Positions 1 to 7,969 of a stretch of 26,949 nucleotides of DNA are shown here, one piece after another. The DNA lies in the NCBI GenBank assembly GCA_964432875.1, contig CAYSPJ010000070.1, positions 1-26,949 of the forward strand, in the 5' to 3' direction. The translations under genes were made by a program, and so were the position numbers. Below the pieces are notes generated by a model, which saw only the letters and a program-made list of their open reading frames with translations, had not been told where the DNA came from and ran no database searches. The DNA comes from JACJYE01 sp964432875. Lineage in GTDB: Bacteria > Bacteroidota > Bacteroidia > Chitinophagales > Saprospiraceae. Positions within the stretch are counted from its first letter, which is position 1. Each line of letters begins with the position of its first letter.

Positions 1-49
1 GCGTTCACACCCATAGGCACAGGCTCAAATAGGCATAAGGGGCGAAAAA

Positions 50-57
50 CAAAGTTA
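50..57 (-). promoter_or_regulatory. Possible -7 promoter element for a gene off the left edge
   Basis: Read on the minus strand this is TAACTTTG, an exact match to the Bacteroidota -7 consensus TAnnTTTG. It lies downstream of the small membrane protein gene and points towards the left edge, where an ATG on the minus strand at 14-12 opens a frame that leaves the window. I see no clear TTG -33 element about 20 bases upstream, so the call rests on the -7 box and its position only. Confidence 0.35.
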
Positions 58-83
58 TTTTCCGCGCATCATTGAAGGCTTAT

Positions 84-335
84 TTAGAAATCAGCCCCAT
101 CTTCGCCAGCAAAATCGCTTTGGGCTAAATAGAGGATGAGGATACCGGCGATAATCATCGCTATTTTGGCGATAAAGCCAAAAAGCCTGCCAGTGGCATC
201 AAGCCAGGTGAGAAAGGCAAACTGGATGCCGACCATACTGAGGGCAATAGCCAGAAACCCCAGGGCGGTAAGCAGGAAACCAACTATTGACCATAATCCT
301 TTGTTCTTTATCATGAGCTTTTTGATTGTTAACAT
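84..335 (-). CDS. Small two-helix membrane protein, unknown function
   Basis: An 83-residue protein with a short basic N-terminus (MLTIKKLMIKNKG) and two hydrophobic stretches, roughly residues 14-36 and 50-69. They are separated by a short loop containing FLTWLDATGRLFGF, and the protein ends in an acidic tail, SDFAGEDGADF. The pattern fits an inner-membrane hairpin protein. I do not recognise the family. A second start is possible at 314 (M8). The gene is divergent from HMG-CoA lyase, and the two presumed starts are under 50 bases apart, so they must share a short promoter region. The amino-acid pattern (basic end, two clean helices, acidic tail) and the divergent placement are the reasons for treating it as real. 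Confidence 0.6.
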   Translation of the reverse strand: MLTIKKLMIKNKGLWSIVGFLLTALGFLAIALSMVGIQFAFLTWLDATGRLFGFIAKIAMIIAGILILYLAQSDFAGEDGADF

Positions 336-382
336 TAAGCCTAAGCGATAGGTTTTGTTTCTGCCGCATGGAAAACACGTTT

Positions 383-1234
383 ATGGTAAAACTGATTGAA
401 TGCCCAAGAGATGCCATGCAAGGCATCAAAGAATTTATCCCGACGGAAAAGAAAGCTGCCTATATCAACCAACTGCTCAAAGCGGGCTTTGATACCCTGG
501 ATTTTGGCAGCTTCGTCTCCCCAAAAGCCATCCCGCAGATGCGCGATACCAGGGAAGTATTGGGACGCCTGGATTTGAGCCTTTCACCGACCAAGCTACT
601 GGCTATCGTCGCCAATCAAAGGGGCGCGCAAGATGCGGCACAATTTGCCGAAATCAATTATTTGGGCTACCCGTTTTCCATTTCCGAAACCTTCCAGTTG
701 CGCAATACGAATGCTACCATTGAGGAATCCATCGAACGGGTGCAACAAATCCAGGATATCTGCCTGGCACATGACAAAGAGCTGGTAGTATATATTTCCA
801 TGGGCTTTGGCAACCCTTATGGTGACCCTTGGAATATAGAAGCAGTACAAAAGTGGGTAGGCCGGCTGGCGGGCATGGGCATCCACATCCTGCAGCTCTC
901 CGACACGATTGGGGTAGCCAACCCTCAAAATATCAGTTATCTATTCAGCAACCTTATCCCCGCCTATCCGGATATCGAGTTTGGCGCACATTTTCATACC
1001 ACACCAGATAAGTGGAAGGAAAAGGTCGTAGCAGCATACCAAAACGGCTGCTACCGCTTTGACGGCGCAATCAAGGGCTACGGCGGCTGCCCCATGGCCA
1101 AAGACGACCTCACCGGCAATATGCCGATGGAGAATCTGGTGCGCTACTTTGAGGAGCAAGGCGTAGCCAGCGGAGTCCAGCGGGAGGCTTTCCTGGAAGC
1201 TATGTCTATGGCTGCCGAAGTGTTCCCTTCGTGA
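383..1234 (+). CDS. Hydroxymethylglutaryl-CoA lyase
   Basis: Cleaves HMG-CoA to acetyl-CoA and acetoacetate in leucine breakdown and ketone-body metabolism (EC 4.1.3.4). The 283-residue protein has the family's landmarks on a TIM barrel. The N-terminal IECPRD supplies the catalytic Arg-Asp pair. FVSPKAIPQM follows, then the metal-binding HxH in GAHFHTTPD, and near the C-terminus GYGGCPMAKDD with the catalytic Cys of the GxGGCP signature. The frame is open from 326, and ATG codons also exist at 326 and 368. I chose 383 (MVKLIECPRD) because relatives begin almost directly at this motif. The first segment reads PRDAMQ where the animal enzymes have PRDGLQ, which I take to be the Bacteroidota form. 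It converges on the OmpA-type gene, with only 9 bases between the stops. Confidence 0.9.
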   Translation: MVKLIECPRDAMQGIKEFIPTEKKAAYINQLLKAGFDTLDFGSFVSPKAIPQMRDTREVLGRLDLSLSPTKLLAIVANQRGAQDAAQFAEINYLGYPFSISETFQLRNTNATIEESIERVQQIQDICLAHDKELVVYISMGFGNPYGDPWNIEAVQKWVGRLAGMGIHILQLSDTIGVANPQNISYLFSNLIPAYPDIEFGAHFHTTPDKWKEKVVAAYQNGCYRFDGAIKGYGGCPMAKDDLTGNMPMENLVRYFEEQGVASGVQREAFLEAMSMAAEVFPS

Positions 1235-1243
1235 TGATGCCTA

Positions 1244-2209
1244 CTAATAATTAATGAGGTCGAAGAGTGCGTCCAGCTTGGGCGTCAGGATGATTTCCGT
1301 ACGCCGGTTTTGTGCTTTGCCCTGTTCGTCGGTATTAGTTGCGACCGGGAAGAACTCGCCCCTCCCGGAGGCGATAATGCGCTTGGGGTCAAGGCCGCTG
1401 CGGGTCAATTCCTTTACCACCGAAGTAGCCCGCCCGACGCTAAGGTCCCAGTTGAGGTCGGCGGTGCCGTCGGTATCGGTATGCCCTTCAACGGTGATGC
1501 TGATGTCGGGGTTGGCATTTAGCACCTGTGCGAGCCTGCCAATGGCTTCCTTGCCAGCGGCGTTGATGGTTTTACTGCCCGAGCGGAACAGGAGGTTTTG
1601 GCTCAGCGAAACATAGACTTTGCCATTTTGTTCCCTAACGGTCAGATCGGTATCGGAGAAGCCGAGCAGGGCTTGATTGATTTTATCCCGGAGGGCAGCG
1701 AGCTTGGCATCCTTTTCAGCGATAGCTGATTCGAGCTCTTGTACGCGTAGCTCGCGCTCTTGCAAGCTGCTGCGCAGGGTTTCCATATCATTTTCCCGTT
1801 GCCGGAGCTCCCACTCCCGCTTGTCGAGCTCTTGTTGCTTGGCGCTCAGTTGGGCGAGCAGTTCCTTACGTTCGCCGGTGGAGGCTTCCAGCAGTTGCCG
1901 GTTTTGCTCCAGCATGCGGTCGTAGCGCTCCAGTAAATCACGGTTGGTACGGTCCAATTGGGTGTAGCGTACATTAGCCGTTTCCAGGTCGTCTTGCAAC
2001 TCTTTGAGTTGTTTTTCTAGTGATTGTTTATCGGTCCTCAAGTTGCGGTTGTCATTTTGAGCTGTTTCCAACAAGCCGCTGGTGCTGTTATATTCTTTCT
2101 GCAAGCGGTCGCGGTTGGTTTCCAGATCCTGGTATTTGCGTTGCGAAACGCAAGAGGAAAGCAAGCCGGCAAAGAGGAGGATGGCAAAAGAAATGGGAAT
2201 GGTTTTCAT
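1244..2209 (-). CDS. OmpA-family lipoprotein with a long coiled coil
   Basis: A 321-residue outer-membrane lipoprotein that probably ties the outer membrane to peptidoglycan. The signal peptide MKTIPISFAILLFAGLLSSC has a lipobox with Cys20. Residues about 30-180 are a Glu/Leu/Gln/Arg-rich heptad coiled coil. The C-terminal OmpA/MotB domain (about 195-310) contains the peptidoglycan-binding signature VEGHTDTDGTADLNWDLS and later NRRTEIIL. An upstream ATG at 2242 is in frame, but it lies inside the groL terminator hairpin, and only the 2209 start puts the signal peptide at the N-terminus. The coil-plus-OmpA layout suggests a periplasm-spanning spacer, which is inference. Confidence 0.9.
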   Translation of the reverse strand: MKTIPISFAILLFAGLLSSCVSQRKYQDLETNRDRLQKEYNSTSGLLETAQNDNRNLRTDKQSLEKQLKELQDDLETANVRYTQLDRTNRDLLERYDRMLEQNRQLLEASTGERKELLAQLSAKQQELDKREWELRQRENDMETLRSSLQERELRVQELESAIAEKDAKLAALRDKINQALLGFSDTDLTVREQNGKVYVSLSQNLLFRSGSKTINAAGKEAIGRLAQVLNANPDISITVEGHTDTDGTADLNWDLSVGRATSVVKELTRSGLDPKRIIASGRGEFFPVATNTDEQGKAQNRRTEIILTPKLDALFDLINY

Positions 2210-2240
2210 CGTGTCGTGTTTTATGGTATAAAGAAAGAAC

Positions 2241-2274
2241 AAAAAAGCCCTCCCTTAGGTGTAAGGGAAGGCTT
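2241..2274 (-). terminator. Intrinsic terminator of groS-groL (possibly bidirectional)
   Basis: A 13-bp stem, 2245-2257 against 2262-2274, has a 4-base loop and one mismatched or wobble pair. On the minus strand it is followed by six T residues, 35 bases beyond the groL stop. A T run also sits on the plus-strand side. Convergent transcription does not need it there, so its main job is to separate groL from the OmpA-type gene downstream on the same strand. Confidence 0.85.
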
Positions 2275-2308
2275 TTTTTGTTAAAAAGTTAGTATCGCGG
2301 GCTGATTA

Positions 2309-3949
2309 TTACATCATGCCGGGCATACCGCCGCCGCCGTGCATGCCGGCCATGGGGTTGCCGCCATCTTTCTCCGGCTTGTCATTGATGACGCATTCCG
2401 TGGTAAGGACCATGCTGGCGATAGAGCCGGCATTTTCCAGGGCGATGCGAGTCACTTTAGTCGGGTCGATGACGCCGGCTTTTTTGAGGTCTTCGAAGAC
2501 GTCTGTGCGGGCATTGTAGCCAAAAGCGCCTTTGCCTTCCACTACTTTTTGCAGTACGACCGAACCTTCGGTACCCGCATTATCAGCGATGGTGCGCAGG
2601 GGCGACTCCAGTGCCTTGCGTACGATTTGCACGCCGATCTTCTCGTCTTCGTTGAGGGTTTTTACGCCATCCAGCGAAGCGATGGCGCGCACCAGGGCAA
2701 CGCCGCCGCCAGCAACGATGCCCTCTTCTACTGCAGCGCGAGTGGCGTGCAGCGCGTCGTCAACGCGGTCTTTTTTCTCCTTCATTTCCACCTCGGTAGC
2801 AGCGCCGACATAGAGTACCGCCACACCGCCAGCCAATTTGGCCAGGCGCTCCTGCAGTTTCTCGCGGTCGTAGTCAGAAGTGGTCGCTTCGATTTGCTGC
2901 TTGATCTGGTTGATACGGGCCTTGATCTGAGCATCGCCGCCACGGCCATTGATGATGGTGGTGTTATCTTTGTCAACGGTGATTTTCTCGGCGCGGCCCA
3001 GTTGGTCCAGGGTCGCATTTTCCAGCTTGTAACCTTTCTCTTCGCTGATGACCGTACCGCCAGTCAGGACGGCGATGTCTTCCAGCATAGCCTTGCGGCG
3101 GTCGCCGAAGCCTGGAGCTTTGACTGCAACGATCTTGAGCTGTGCCCGCAAGCGGTTGACGACCAATACGCCCAGCGCTTGGCTTTCGATGTCTTCAGAG
3201 ATGATCAGCAGGGGGCTGCCGGCCTGGATGACGCGCTCCAGGATGGGCACGATGTCCTGCATGTTGGATATCTTCTTGTCACAGATGAGGATCAACGGGT
3301 TTTCGTATTCCGTGATCATGTTTTCTGCATCGGTGACGAAGTAGGGGGATAGGTAGCCACGGTCGAACTGCATGCCAAGCACTTCTTCCACATAGGTGTC
3401 AGTGCCTTTGGATTCCTCAACGGTGATAACGCCATCTTTGGTGACCCGCTTCATCGCATCGGCGATCAGGCTGCCGATTTCCTCGTCGTTATTGGCGGAA
3501 ATAGAGCCAACTTGCTTGATTTTTTCAAAGTCGTTGCCAATGACTTCCGACTGCTTTTTCAGGTCGGCGATAACGGCTTGGACTGCTTTGTCGATACCGC
3601 GCTTCAAGTCCATGGGATTGGCGCCAGCAGCTACGTTTTTCAGGCCGGCATTGATCATCGCTTGGGCCAGTACGGTAGCGGTAGTCGTGCCGTCGCCGGC
3701 GATGTCAGAAGTTTTAGAGGCTACTTCTTTGACCATTTGAGCGCCCATGTTTTCTACGGGGTCTTCCAGTTCGATCTCTTTGGCGACGGTGACGCCGTCC
3801 TTAGTGATTTGTGGAGCGCCAAAACTCTTTTGGATGACGACGTTGCGGCCTTTAGGGCCCAGGGTTACTTTCACTGCGTTAGCCAGGGCGTCAACGCCGA
3901 TGCGCAGTTTCTCTCTTGCAGTTCTATCAAAGCTAATTTCTTTAGCCAT
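2309..3949 (-). CDS. groL: 60 kDa chaperonin GroEL
   Basis: The ATP-driven folding chamber of the cytoplasm, working with GroES. The 546-residue length is normal for the family. The N-terminus MAKEISFDRTAREKL, the nucleotide-binding LGPKGRNVVI and GDGTTTATVLAQ, the hinge-region AGDGTTT and GGVAVLYVGAATEVEMKEK, and the Gly-Met-rich tail ending GGMPGMM are all present. It lies 60 bases downstream of groS on the same strand, as one transcript, and ends just before a strong terminator. No broken motif was seen. Confidence 0.99.
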   Translation of the reverse strand: MAKEISFDRTAREKLRIGVDALANAVKVTLGPKGRNVVIQKSFGAPQITKDGVTVAKEIELEDPVENMGAQMVKEVASKTSDIAGDGTTTATVLAQAMINAGLKNVAAGANPMDLKRGIDKAVQAVIADLKKQSEVIGNDFEKIKQVGSISANNDEEIGSLIADAMKRVTKDGVITVEESKGTDTYVEEVLGMQFDRGYLSPYFVTDAENMITEYENPLILICDKKISNMQDIVPILERVIQAGSPLLIISEDIESQALGVLVVNRLRAQLKIVAVKAPGFGDRRKAMLEDIAVLTGGTVISEEKGYKLENATLDQLGRAEKITVDKDNTTIINGRGGDAQIKARINQIKQQIEATTSDYDREKLQERLAKLAGGVAVLYVGAATEVEMKEKKDRVDDALHATRAAVEEGIVAGGGVALVRAIASLDGVKTLNEDEKIGVQIVRKALESPLRTIADNAGTEGSVVLQKVVEGKGAFGYNARTDVFEDLKKAGVIDPTKVTRIALENAGSIASMVLTTECVINDKPEKDGGNPMAGMHGGGGMPGMM

Positions 3950-4009
3950 TGCAGGTTCGATTTTTTGTGTTGTTAAAAAAGTGAAAAGAGTAGAGTAGGG
4001 TAGCGCGGC

Positions 4010-4285
4010 TTATTCGTTGCCCTCCAGTACGACCAGGATGTCATCTTCGCGCATGATCAGGTAATCAACGCCGTTGTATTGGAGTTCCTGGCCGGCGTAC
4101 TTGCCATAGAGCACGATATCGCCGGTTTGTACGGTCATCAGGTTGCCATCTTTGCCTGGGCCTACGGCAACTACTTCACCGCGTTGCGGTTTTTCCTTTG
4201 CCGTGTCAGGTATGATGATGCCACCCTTGGTTTTTTCTTCGGCCGGTGCCGGCTTTACTACCACTCTGTCATTGATAGGCTTCAT
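4010..4285 (-). CDS. groS: 10 kDa co-chaperonin GroES
   Basis: The lid of the GroEL chamber. It has 91 residues from MKPINDRVVVKPAPAEEKTK, with the mobile loop TKGGIIIPDTAKEKP, GKYAGQELQYNGVDYLIM and ILVVLE at the end. The open frame runs back to 4378, but the extension covers the promoter and leader palindrome, and family alignment fixes the start at 4285. It is the first gene of the groS-groL operon. Confidence 0.98.
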   Translation of the reverse strand: MKPINDRVVVKPAPAEEKTKGGIIIPDTAKEKPQRGEVVAVGPGKDGNLMTVQTGDIVLYGKYAGQELQYNGVDYLIMREDDILVVLEGNE

Positions 4286-4323
4286 AGTTCTTATGATCGG
4301 TTGGTTAAATAATAATAATGTCA

Positions 4324-4338
4324 GGTTCAAACTGAACC
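4324..4338 (-). promoter_or_regulatory. Perfect palindrome in the groS leader (possible operator)
   Basis: The sequence is GGTTCA-AAC-TGAACC, a 6-bp perfect inverted repeat with a 3-base centre. It lies between the predicted groS promoter and the groS start, just after the expected transcription start. The place fits a repressor site or a short RNA hairpin. It is not the CIRCE element of HrcA (TTAGCACTC-N9-GAGTGCTAA). The role is inferred from position alone. Confidence 0.4.
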
Positions 4339-4349
4339 GGATACGTTGA

Positions 4350-4378
4350 CAAACTACCCTTATCATAGGATATGCCAA
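4350..4378 (-). promoter_or_regulatory. Probable groS-groL promoter
   Basis: On the minus strand a TTG (4378-4376) is followed after 19 bases by TAGTTTG (4356-4350), one base short of the Bacteroidota TAnnTTTG box. Spacing and distance to groS (about 65 bases to the ATG) fit. The -7 box is imperfect, so this is a moderate call. Confidence 0.4.
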
Positions 4379-4644
4379 CTATGATTTCATGACAATATTG
4401 CAGGTTTTTCCGCCAGTTTTTGGCAGTGGGGCGGACGCTGCTCAAAGCAGGGCAGATTTATTGCCATTTTGGCAAGCAAAAAGGGTTTGCTGACGGCTTA
4501 AGACCGGGATGTTTTGCCGGAAAAGCAAATGCTTTCGCGCGGGGCACAAATTTGTCAAAAAAAGAAACTTTTAGCAGGAGAATCCGTATATATGCAGTAT
4601 TAATTATCGCCCCCGGATTTCAGTACCTTAAAACTCATGTCATC
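4379..4644. other. Intergenic region between groS promoter and lectin-like gene
   Basis: There is no convincing gene here. The plus-strand frame is open from 4420, but its translation before 4645 (many Lys, Arg, Gly and Phe, no family resemblance) does not look like protein. The stretch should hold the promoter of the downstream secreted protein gene and upstream parts of the groS promoter. I see an AT-rich tract at about 4555-4610 but no exact TAnnTTTG box. Confidence 0.5.
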
Positions 4645-6624
4645 ATGCTAAACTTCAACATCCGCAATCAAGTATTTCCCCTTCAGGTTTTAGCCTGCTC
4701 GATTATTTTTTCACTGTTGGGTATATCGCCCTTGTCAGCTCAGGTATATGTGCTCAATGGCAATGCATCCAATTTAGGTAGCGGTTGTTATCGGCTCACC
4801 CCGGCACTGGACAGTCAGGCCGGCTCGGTATGGTCACAAAACAAGATCGATCTGGACGGGGGCTTTGAAATCCGGGCAGATTTGAATTTTGGCAACAAGG
4901 ACGCGAATGGGGCCGATGGGGTTGCCTTCGTGTTGCAGCCGGTTTGCACCGGTTTAGGCGGTTCGGGCGGCGGCTTGGGCTATCAGGGCATCAGCCCTTC
5001 GCTGGTCGTAGAGTACGACACCTGGCAGAACCCTGCCAATAACGACCCGGCACAAGACCACATCGCTTTGCAGCGCAATGGGGTGTTGGTACATGCCTCG
5101 CCGCACATGCTGGCGGGCCCAGCTTTAGTAGGCAATATTGAAAATGGCAGCTTCCATGCTACCGTCATCCGCTGGGAGGCAGCTACACAAACCTTTACCG
5201 TCTTTTTTGACGGCCTGCTCGTCTTGTCCTATACCGGCGATATCGTTGCCGATATCTTTAGCGGGCAACCGGAAGTGTTTTGGGGTTTTACTGCCGCCAC
5301 TGGAGCGGCCAACAACGATCAGCGGGTGTGCATCACTGGCGTGGAAGTGTCAGAATTGGCGCCTTATGCCGTGACCGAGGCCTCCTGCCCGGATGCTGCC
5401 GATGGGGCTATCGATTTTACTGCAGGACCTGGCTTTACCTTCACCTGGAGCAACGGGGCTGCCACCGAGGATGTTGACGGGCTAATGGCGGGCACCTACT
5501 CCTTGTCGGCCACCGATGCCAACGGCTGTTCGAGCACCTATACCATCGAGGTGGGTTTTGCGCCTGACCTCGACCCCCCTGTGCTGGCCTGCCCGCCTGA
5601 TGCAGTCATTTCCTGCGATGAGGCCCCGCTGCCTGACCTGACCGGCATGGCGCTGGCAACAGACAATTGCCGCCCTGATCCAGCGATTGATTACACCGAC
5701 GAGATACTGGCAGGTGATTGTAATTGGGAATGCACCATCGCCAGGGCCTGGAAGGCTTCTGATGGTTATGGCAATGAAAGCGTTTGCGTACAAATCATTA
5801 CCCGCACGGTGCTCCCTTTGCTGGAAACGGCCTTTGATCTGGATACAGACGGCGATGGCCAGCCCAACCCTCTGGTGCTAGGTTATTTGCGCAATAGCCT
5901 CTTCCTGGATGCTAGCGCGGCCCACTGCGTTTTGGGCTGGCTGCCTTCCTCGGGCGAGGAAGCCACGGTACTCTCCCGCGGCGTAGAGCGCGTAGATAGC
6001 ACCGACTGCGCCCCCGGCTCCAACTTGCTGGATGACGATGGCCGCCTGGTCAACCCGCTCTTGGGCGAGGTGTTGAAGCTTGGGGTCAAGCTTCGCCTGG
6101 ATGCCGATTTTGGCAATACACCCCTGGCGGAGACCGGCTGTTCTTTCCATCCGGTACTCTACCAGTACATGCCCAACAACCCAACCGTAGCCAACCTATT
6201 GCTACTTTCCAATATCGCCTTAGCTAATTACATCGGGCCGCCCCATTTGCCGCATATCCTGGCGGCGCTGCGCTGCATCAACGGGCTTTACGACATTTGT
6301 GAGCCGGGCGAAGCCGGCGGCGAAGGCCTGGCTATCCAGCTGCCCGCCGCGCCTTCAGCTAGTACTGCTGCTGAGTTGTTTATTTTCCCCAACCCCGCCG
6401 CCGATGAAGTATTCATCGAGCTGGGCGAATGGGCTGGCCAGCCGGCGATGCTGCGCTTGATCAACGCCCAGGGCCAATCCGTGCTGGGCCAGTGGATAAA
6501 CGCCCTGCCCACCGCTCCGCTGCAGCTCGACTTAGCCAGCCTGCCGGTGGGCTTGTACCTCGTGCAGGTGAAAACGGCAGACGGGCTGCTGCGCACCAGC
6601 AAGCTGCTGCTGGGGGCAAGATAG
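4645..6624 (+). CDS. Secreted lectin-like multidomain protein with T9SS sorting domain
   Basis: A 659-residue protein counted from MLNFNIRNQV. A signal peptide ends at PLSAQ (about residue 32). Residues about 35-240 look like a bacterial L-type lectin (legume-lectin fold): GFEIRADLNFG, GADGVAFVLQP, SLVVEYDTWQN and TVFFDGLLVLSY. A SprB-like repeat follows (FTWSNGAATEDVDGLMAGTY, then SATDANGCSSTY). Next comes an Ig/HYR-like module (PPVLACPPDAVISCDE to GYGNESVCVQ). A Cys-containing stretch of unknown type opens with the calcium-loop-like DLDTDGDGQPNP. The C-terminus is a T9SS sorting domain (IFPNPAADEVFIEL, LPVGLYLVQVKTADG). It is likely exported through the outer membrane and surface-attached or released. 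The frame extends to 4420, but only the 4645 start gives a signal peptide. The ligand is unknown. Confidence 0.85.
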   Translation: MLNFNIRNQVFPLQVLACSIIFSLLGISPLSAQVYVLNGNASNLGSGCYRLTPALDSQAGSVWSQNKIDLDGGFEIRADLNFGNKDANGADGVAFVLQPVCTGLGGSGGGLGYQGISPSLVVEYDTWQNPANNDPAQDHIALQRNGVLVHASPHMLAGPALVGNIENGSFHATVIRWEAATQTFTVFFDGLLVLSYTGDIVADIFSGQPEVFWGFTAATGAANNDQRVCITGVEVSELAPYAVTEASCPDAADGAIDFTAGPGFTFTWSNGAATEDVDGLMAGTYSLSATDANGCSSTYTIEVGFAPDLDPPVLACPPDAVISCDEAPLPDLTGMALATDNCRPDPAIDYTDEILAGDCNWECTIARAWKASDGYGNESVCVQIITRTVLPLLETAFDLDTDGDGQPNPLVLGYLRNSLFLDASAAHCVLGWLPSSGEEATVLSRGVERVDSTDCAPGSNLLDDDGRLVNPLLGEVLKLGVKLRLDADFGNTPLAETGCSFHPVLYQYMPNNPTVANLLLLSNIALANYIGPPHLPHILAALRCINGLYDICEPGEAGGEGLAIQLPAAPSASTAAELFIFPNPAADEVFIELGEWAGQPAMLRLINAQGQSVLGQWINALPTAPLQLDLASLPVGLYLVQVKTADGLLRTSKLLLGAR

Positions 6625-6644
6625 GGCTGGATAGAAAATTTTCG

Positions 6645-6652
6645 TAGCTTTG
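6645..6652 (+). promoter_or_regulatory. -7 promoter element of holA
   Basis: TAGCTTTG matches the Bacteroidota TAnnTTTG box exactly, 20 bases after the stop of the secreted lectin-like gene and 22 bases before the presumed holA start. No TTG is found at the usual -33 spacing. The short distance implies a leader of only about 15 bases. Confidence 0.45.
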
Positions 6653-6674
6653 CGGTTGCAAAACCTATGCTGCT

Positions 6675-7682
6675 TTGGAATTAGATCAATTACTCAAAGA
6701 ATTGAAGGCTGGCCGTTATAGCCCGGTCTATCTCCTGCATGGCGAGGAACCTTATTTCATCGATATCATCACGGATTATATCGATAAGAACGTGCTGAGC
6801 GAGGCGGATAAGGCTTTCAACCAGACCATCCTCTACGGCAAAGACGTGGATCATCTAGCCGTACTGGATACCGTGCGCCGCTATCCGATGATGGCGCCGC
6901 GCCAGGTCGTCATCATTAAAGAAGCCCAGGAGATGCGCAGCCTGGACGGCCTGCTGGGCTATTTGGAAAAGCCCATGCCGAGCACCTTGCTGGTCATCTG
7001 CCACAAGCACAAACGCATCAGCTTTAGTACCAAATTTGGCAAGGCGCTCAAGCAGCATGCCGTAATCTTCGAATCCAAACCCCTGTACGACAATCAGATG
7101 CCGGCCTGGATCGGGAGCTACCTGCAGAGCAAAAAACTCGCTATCGCCCCCCAGGCTGCCGAACTGGTAGCGGAGTACCTGGGTTCTAACCTTTCCAAAG
7201 TAGCCAACGAACTCGACAAGCTGGCCCTCAACCTGCCGCCCGGCACCCAGGTCAATGTGCAGCAAGTGGAAGCCAATATCGGTATCAGTAAGGACTACAA
7301 CGTCTTTGAGCTGCAAAAAGCCATTGGCCAAAGAGACTTCCTGAAAAGCAACCGCATCATCAATTACTTTGCCGAAAACCCCCGGAAAACGCCCCTGGTC
7401 ATGCTGATCAGCTCCCTCTACGGCTTTTTTAGCAAGCTCTATCAATTTCATTTTGTTAAAAATTTGCCGGAACCGGAAATGCTTGCTACCTTGCAGCTCC
7501 GTTCGAACTTCTTTTTGAAAGAATACCGGGCTGCTGCCCGGAATTTCCCCCCCGAGAAGGCTGAACAGGCCATAACCCTTCTGAAAGAATACGACTTGAA
7601 ATCGAAAGGCGTCGGCTACAATAGTACCGGCAAGCCCGAAGGCGAACTAATGAAAGAGCTGGTTTGGCGCTTGCTCCATTGA
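6675..7682 (+). CDS. holA: DNA polymerase III subunit delta
   Basis: The clamp-loader subunit that opens the sliding clamp. The 335 residues have the typical start, ELLK-like LLKELKAGRYSPVYLLHGEE, PYFIDIITDYI, and the AAA+-like core (QVVIIKEAQEM, STLLVICHKH). The helical region AAELVAEYLGSNLSKVANEL, ELDKLALN and the C-terminal collar-domain helices follow. The in-frame stop at 6645 and the codons after it leave TTG at 6675 as the only usable start. An ATG at 6667 is out of frame and gives only a 5-codon frame ending at 6684. TTG is rare as a start in this phylum, so either the start is unusual or there is a small indel near it. Confidence 0.92.
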   Translation: MELDQLLKELKAGRYSPVYLLHGEEPYFIDIITDYIDKNVLSEADKAFNQTILYGKDVDHLAVLDTVRRYPMMAPRQVVIIKEAQEMRSLDGLLGYLEKPMPSTLLVICHKHKRISFSTKFGKALKQHAVIFESKPLYDNQMPAWIGSYLQSKKLAIAPQAAELVAEYLGSNLSKVANELDKLALNLPPGTQVNVQQVEANIGISKDYNVFELQKAIGQRDFLKSNRIINYFAENPRKTPLVMLISSLYGFFSKLYQFHFVKNLPEPEMLATLQLRSNFFLKEYRAAARNFPPEKAEQAITLLKEYDLKSKGVGYNSTGKPEGELMKELVWRLLH

Positions 7683-7850
7683 GCGGCTCATTAGCCCTTT
7701 TTCGTTGCCTGCTGCCCGCAGCTGTGCATCAATCCCTTCCTGTGCTTCCTCCCGTTCGGTTTCCTGAAGCTCTATCAATAGCACAGAATAGCAAGCAAGG
7801 TAAAGCCTGACTTTTAGGTTGAGGTTAATGCGCATGCCCATCAAGGCCAA
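7683..7850. other. Intergenic region downstream of holA
   Basis: Together with the heptamer array and the 51 bases before the next start, this makes a 287-base gap. A minus-strand frame (7850 to 7647) is open and reads MRINLNLKVRLYLACY early on, but it runs into the 3' end of holA and resembles no family I know, so I do not call it a gene. No good terminator hairpin is seen after holA. Confidence 0.4.
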
Positions 7851-7918
7851 CCCTTTACCCTTTACCCTTTACCCTTTAACCTTTAACCTTTAACCTTTAA
7901 CCTTTAACCTTTAACCTT
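7851..7918 (+). repeat. Tandem heptamer array (CCCTTTA)4-(ACCTTTA)5 plus a partial unit
   Basis: Four exact CCCTTTA units (7851-7878) run without a break of phase into five exact ACCTTTA units (7879-7913) and a final partial ACCTT (7914-7918). Heptamer tracts of this kind are familiar from Bacteroidota intergenic DNA. Here the array ends about 50 bases before the start of a large secreted-protein gene, where a change in copy number could alter promoter spacing. That effect is inference. Confidence 0.95.
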
Positions 7919-7969
7919 GCCCCCCTATCTCCATTTTACCTCAAGCTTTATCACCAAACCAAAGTAAAT

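Noticed and set aside
2339..3352. A 337-codon plus-strand open frame
   Set aside because: It lies entirely opposite groL and is a codon-bias shadow of that highly biased gene; no recognisable motif.
4286..4420. A CIRCE operator for groS-groL
   Set aside because: The required TTAGCACTC-N9-GAGTGCTAA pattern is absent; only the unrelated GGTTCA palindrome is present.
7647..7850. A 67-codon minus-strand frame downstream of holA
   Set aside because: It overlaps the last coding part of holA in antisense, has no clear promoter, and sits against the heptamer array. The N-terminal part is amphipathic, but no family is recognised.
7851..7918. A CRISPR array or telomere-like end
   Set aside because: The units are 7 bases with no spacers, and unique chromosomal genes lie on both sides, so it is a simple tandem repeat.
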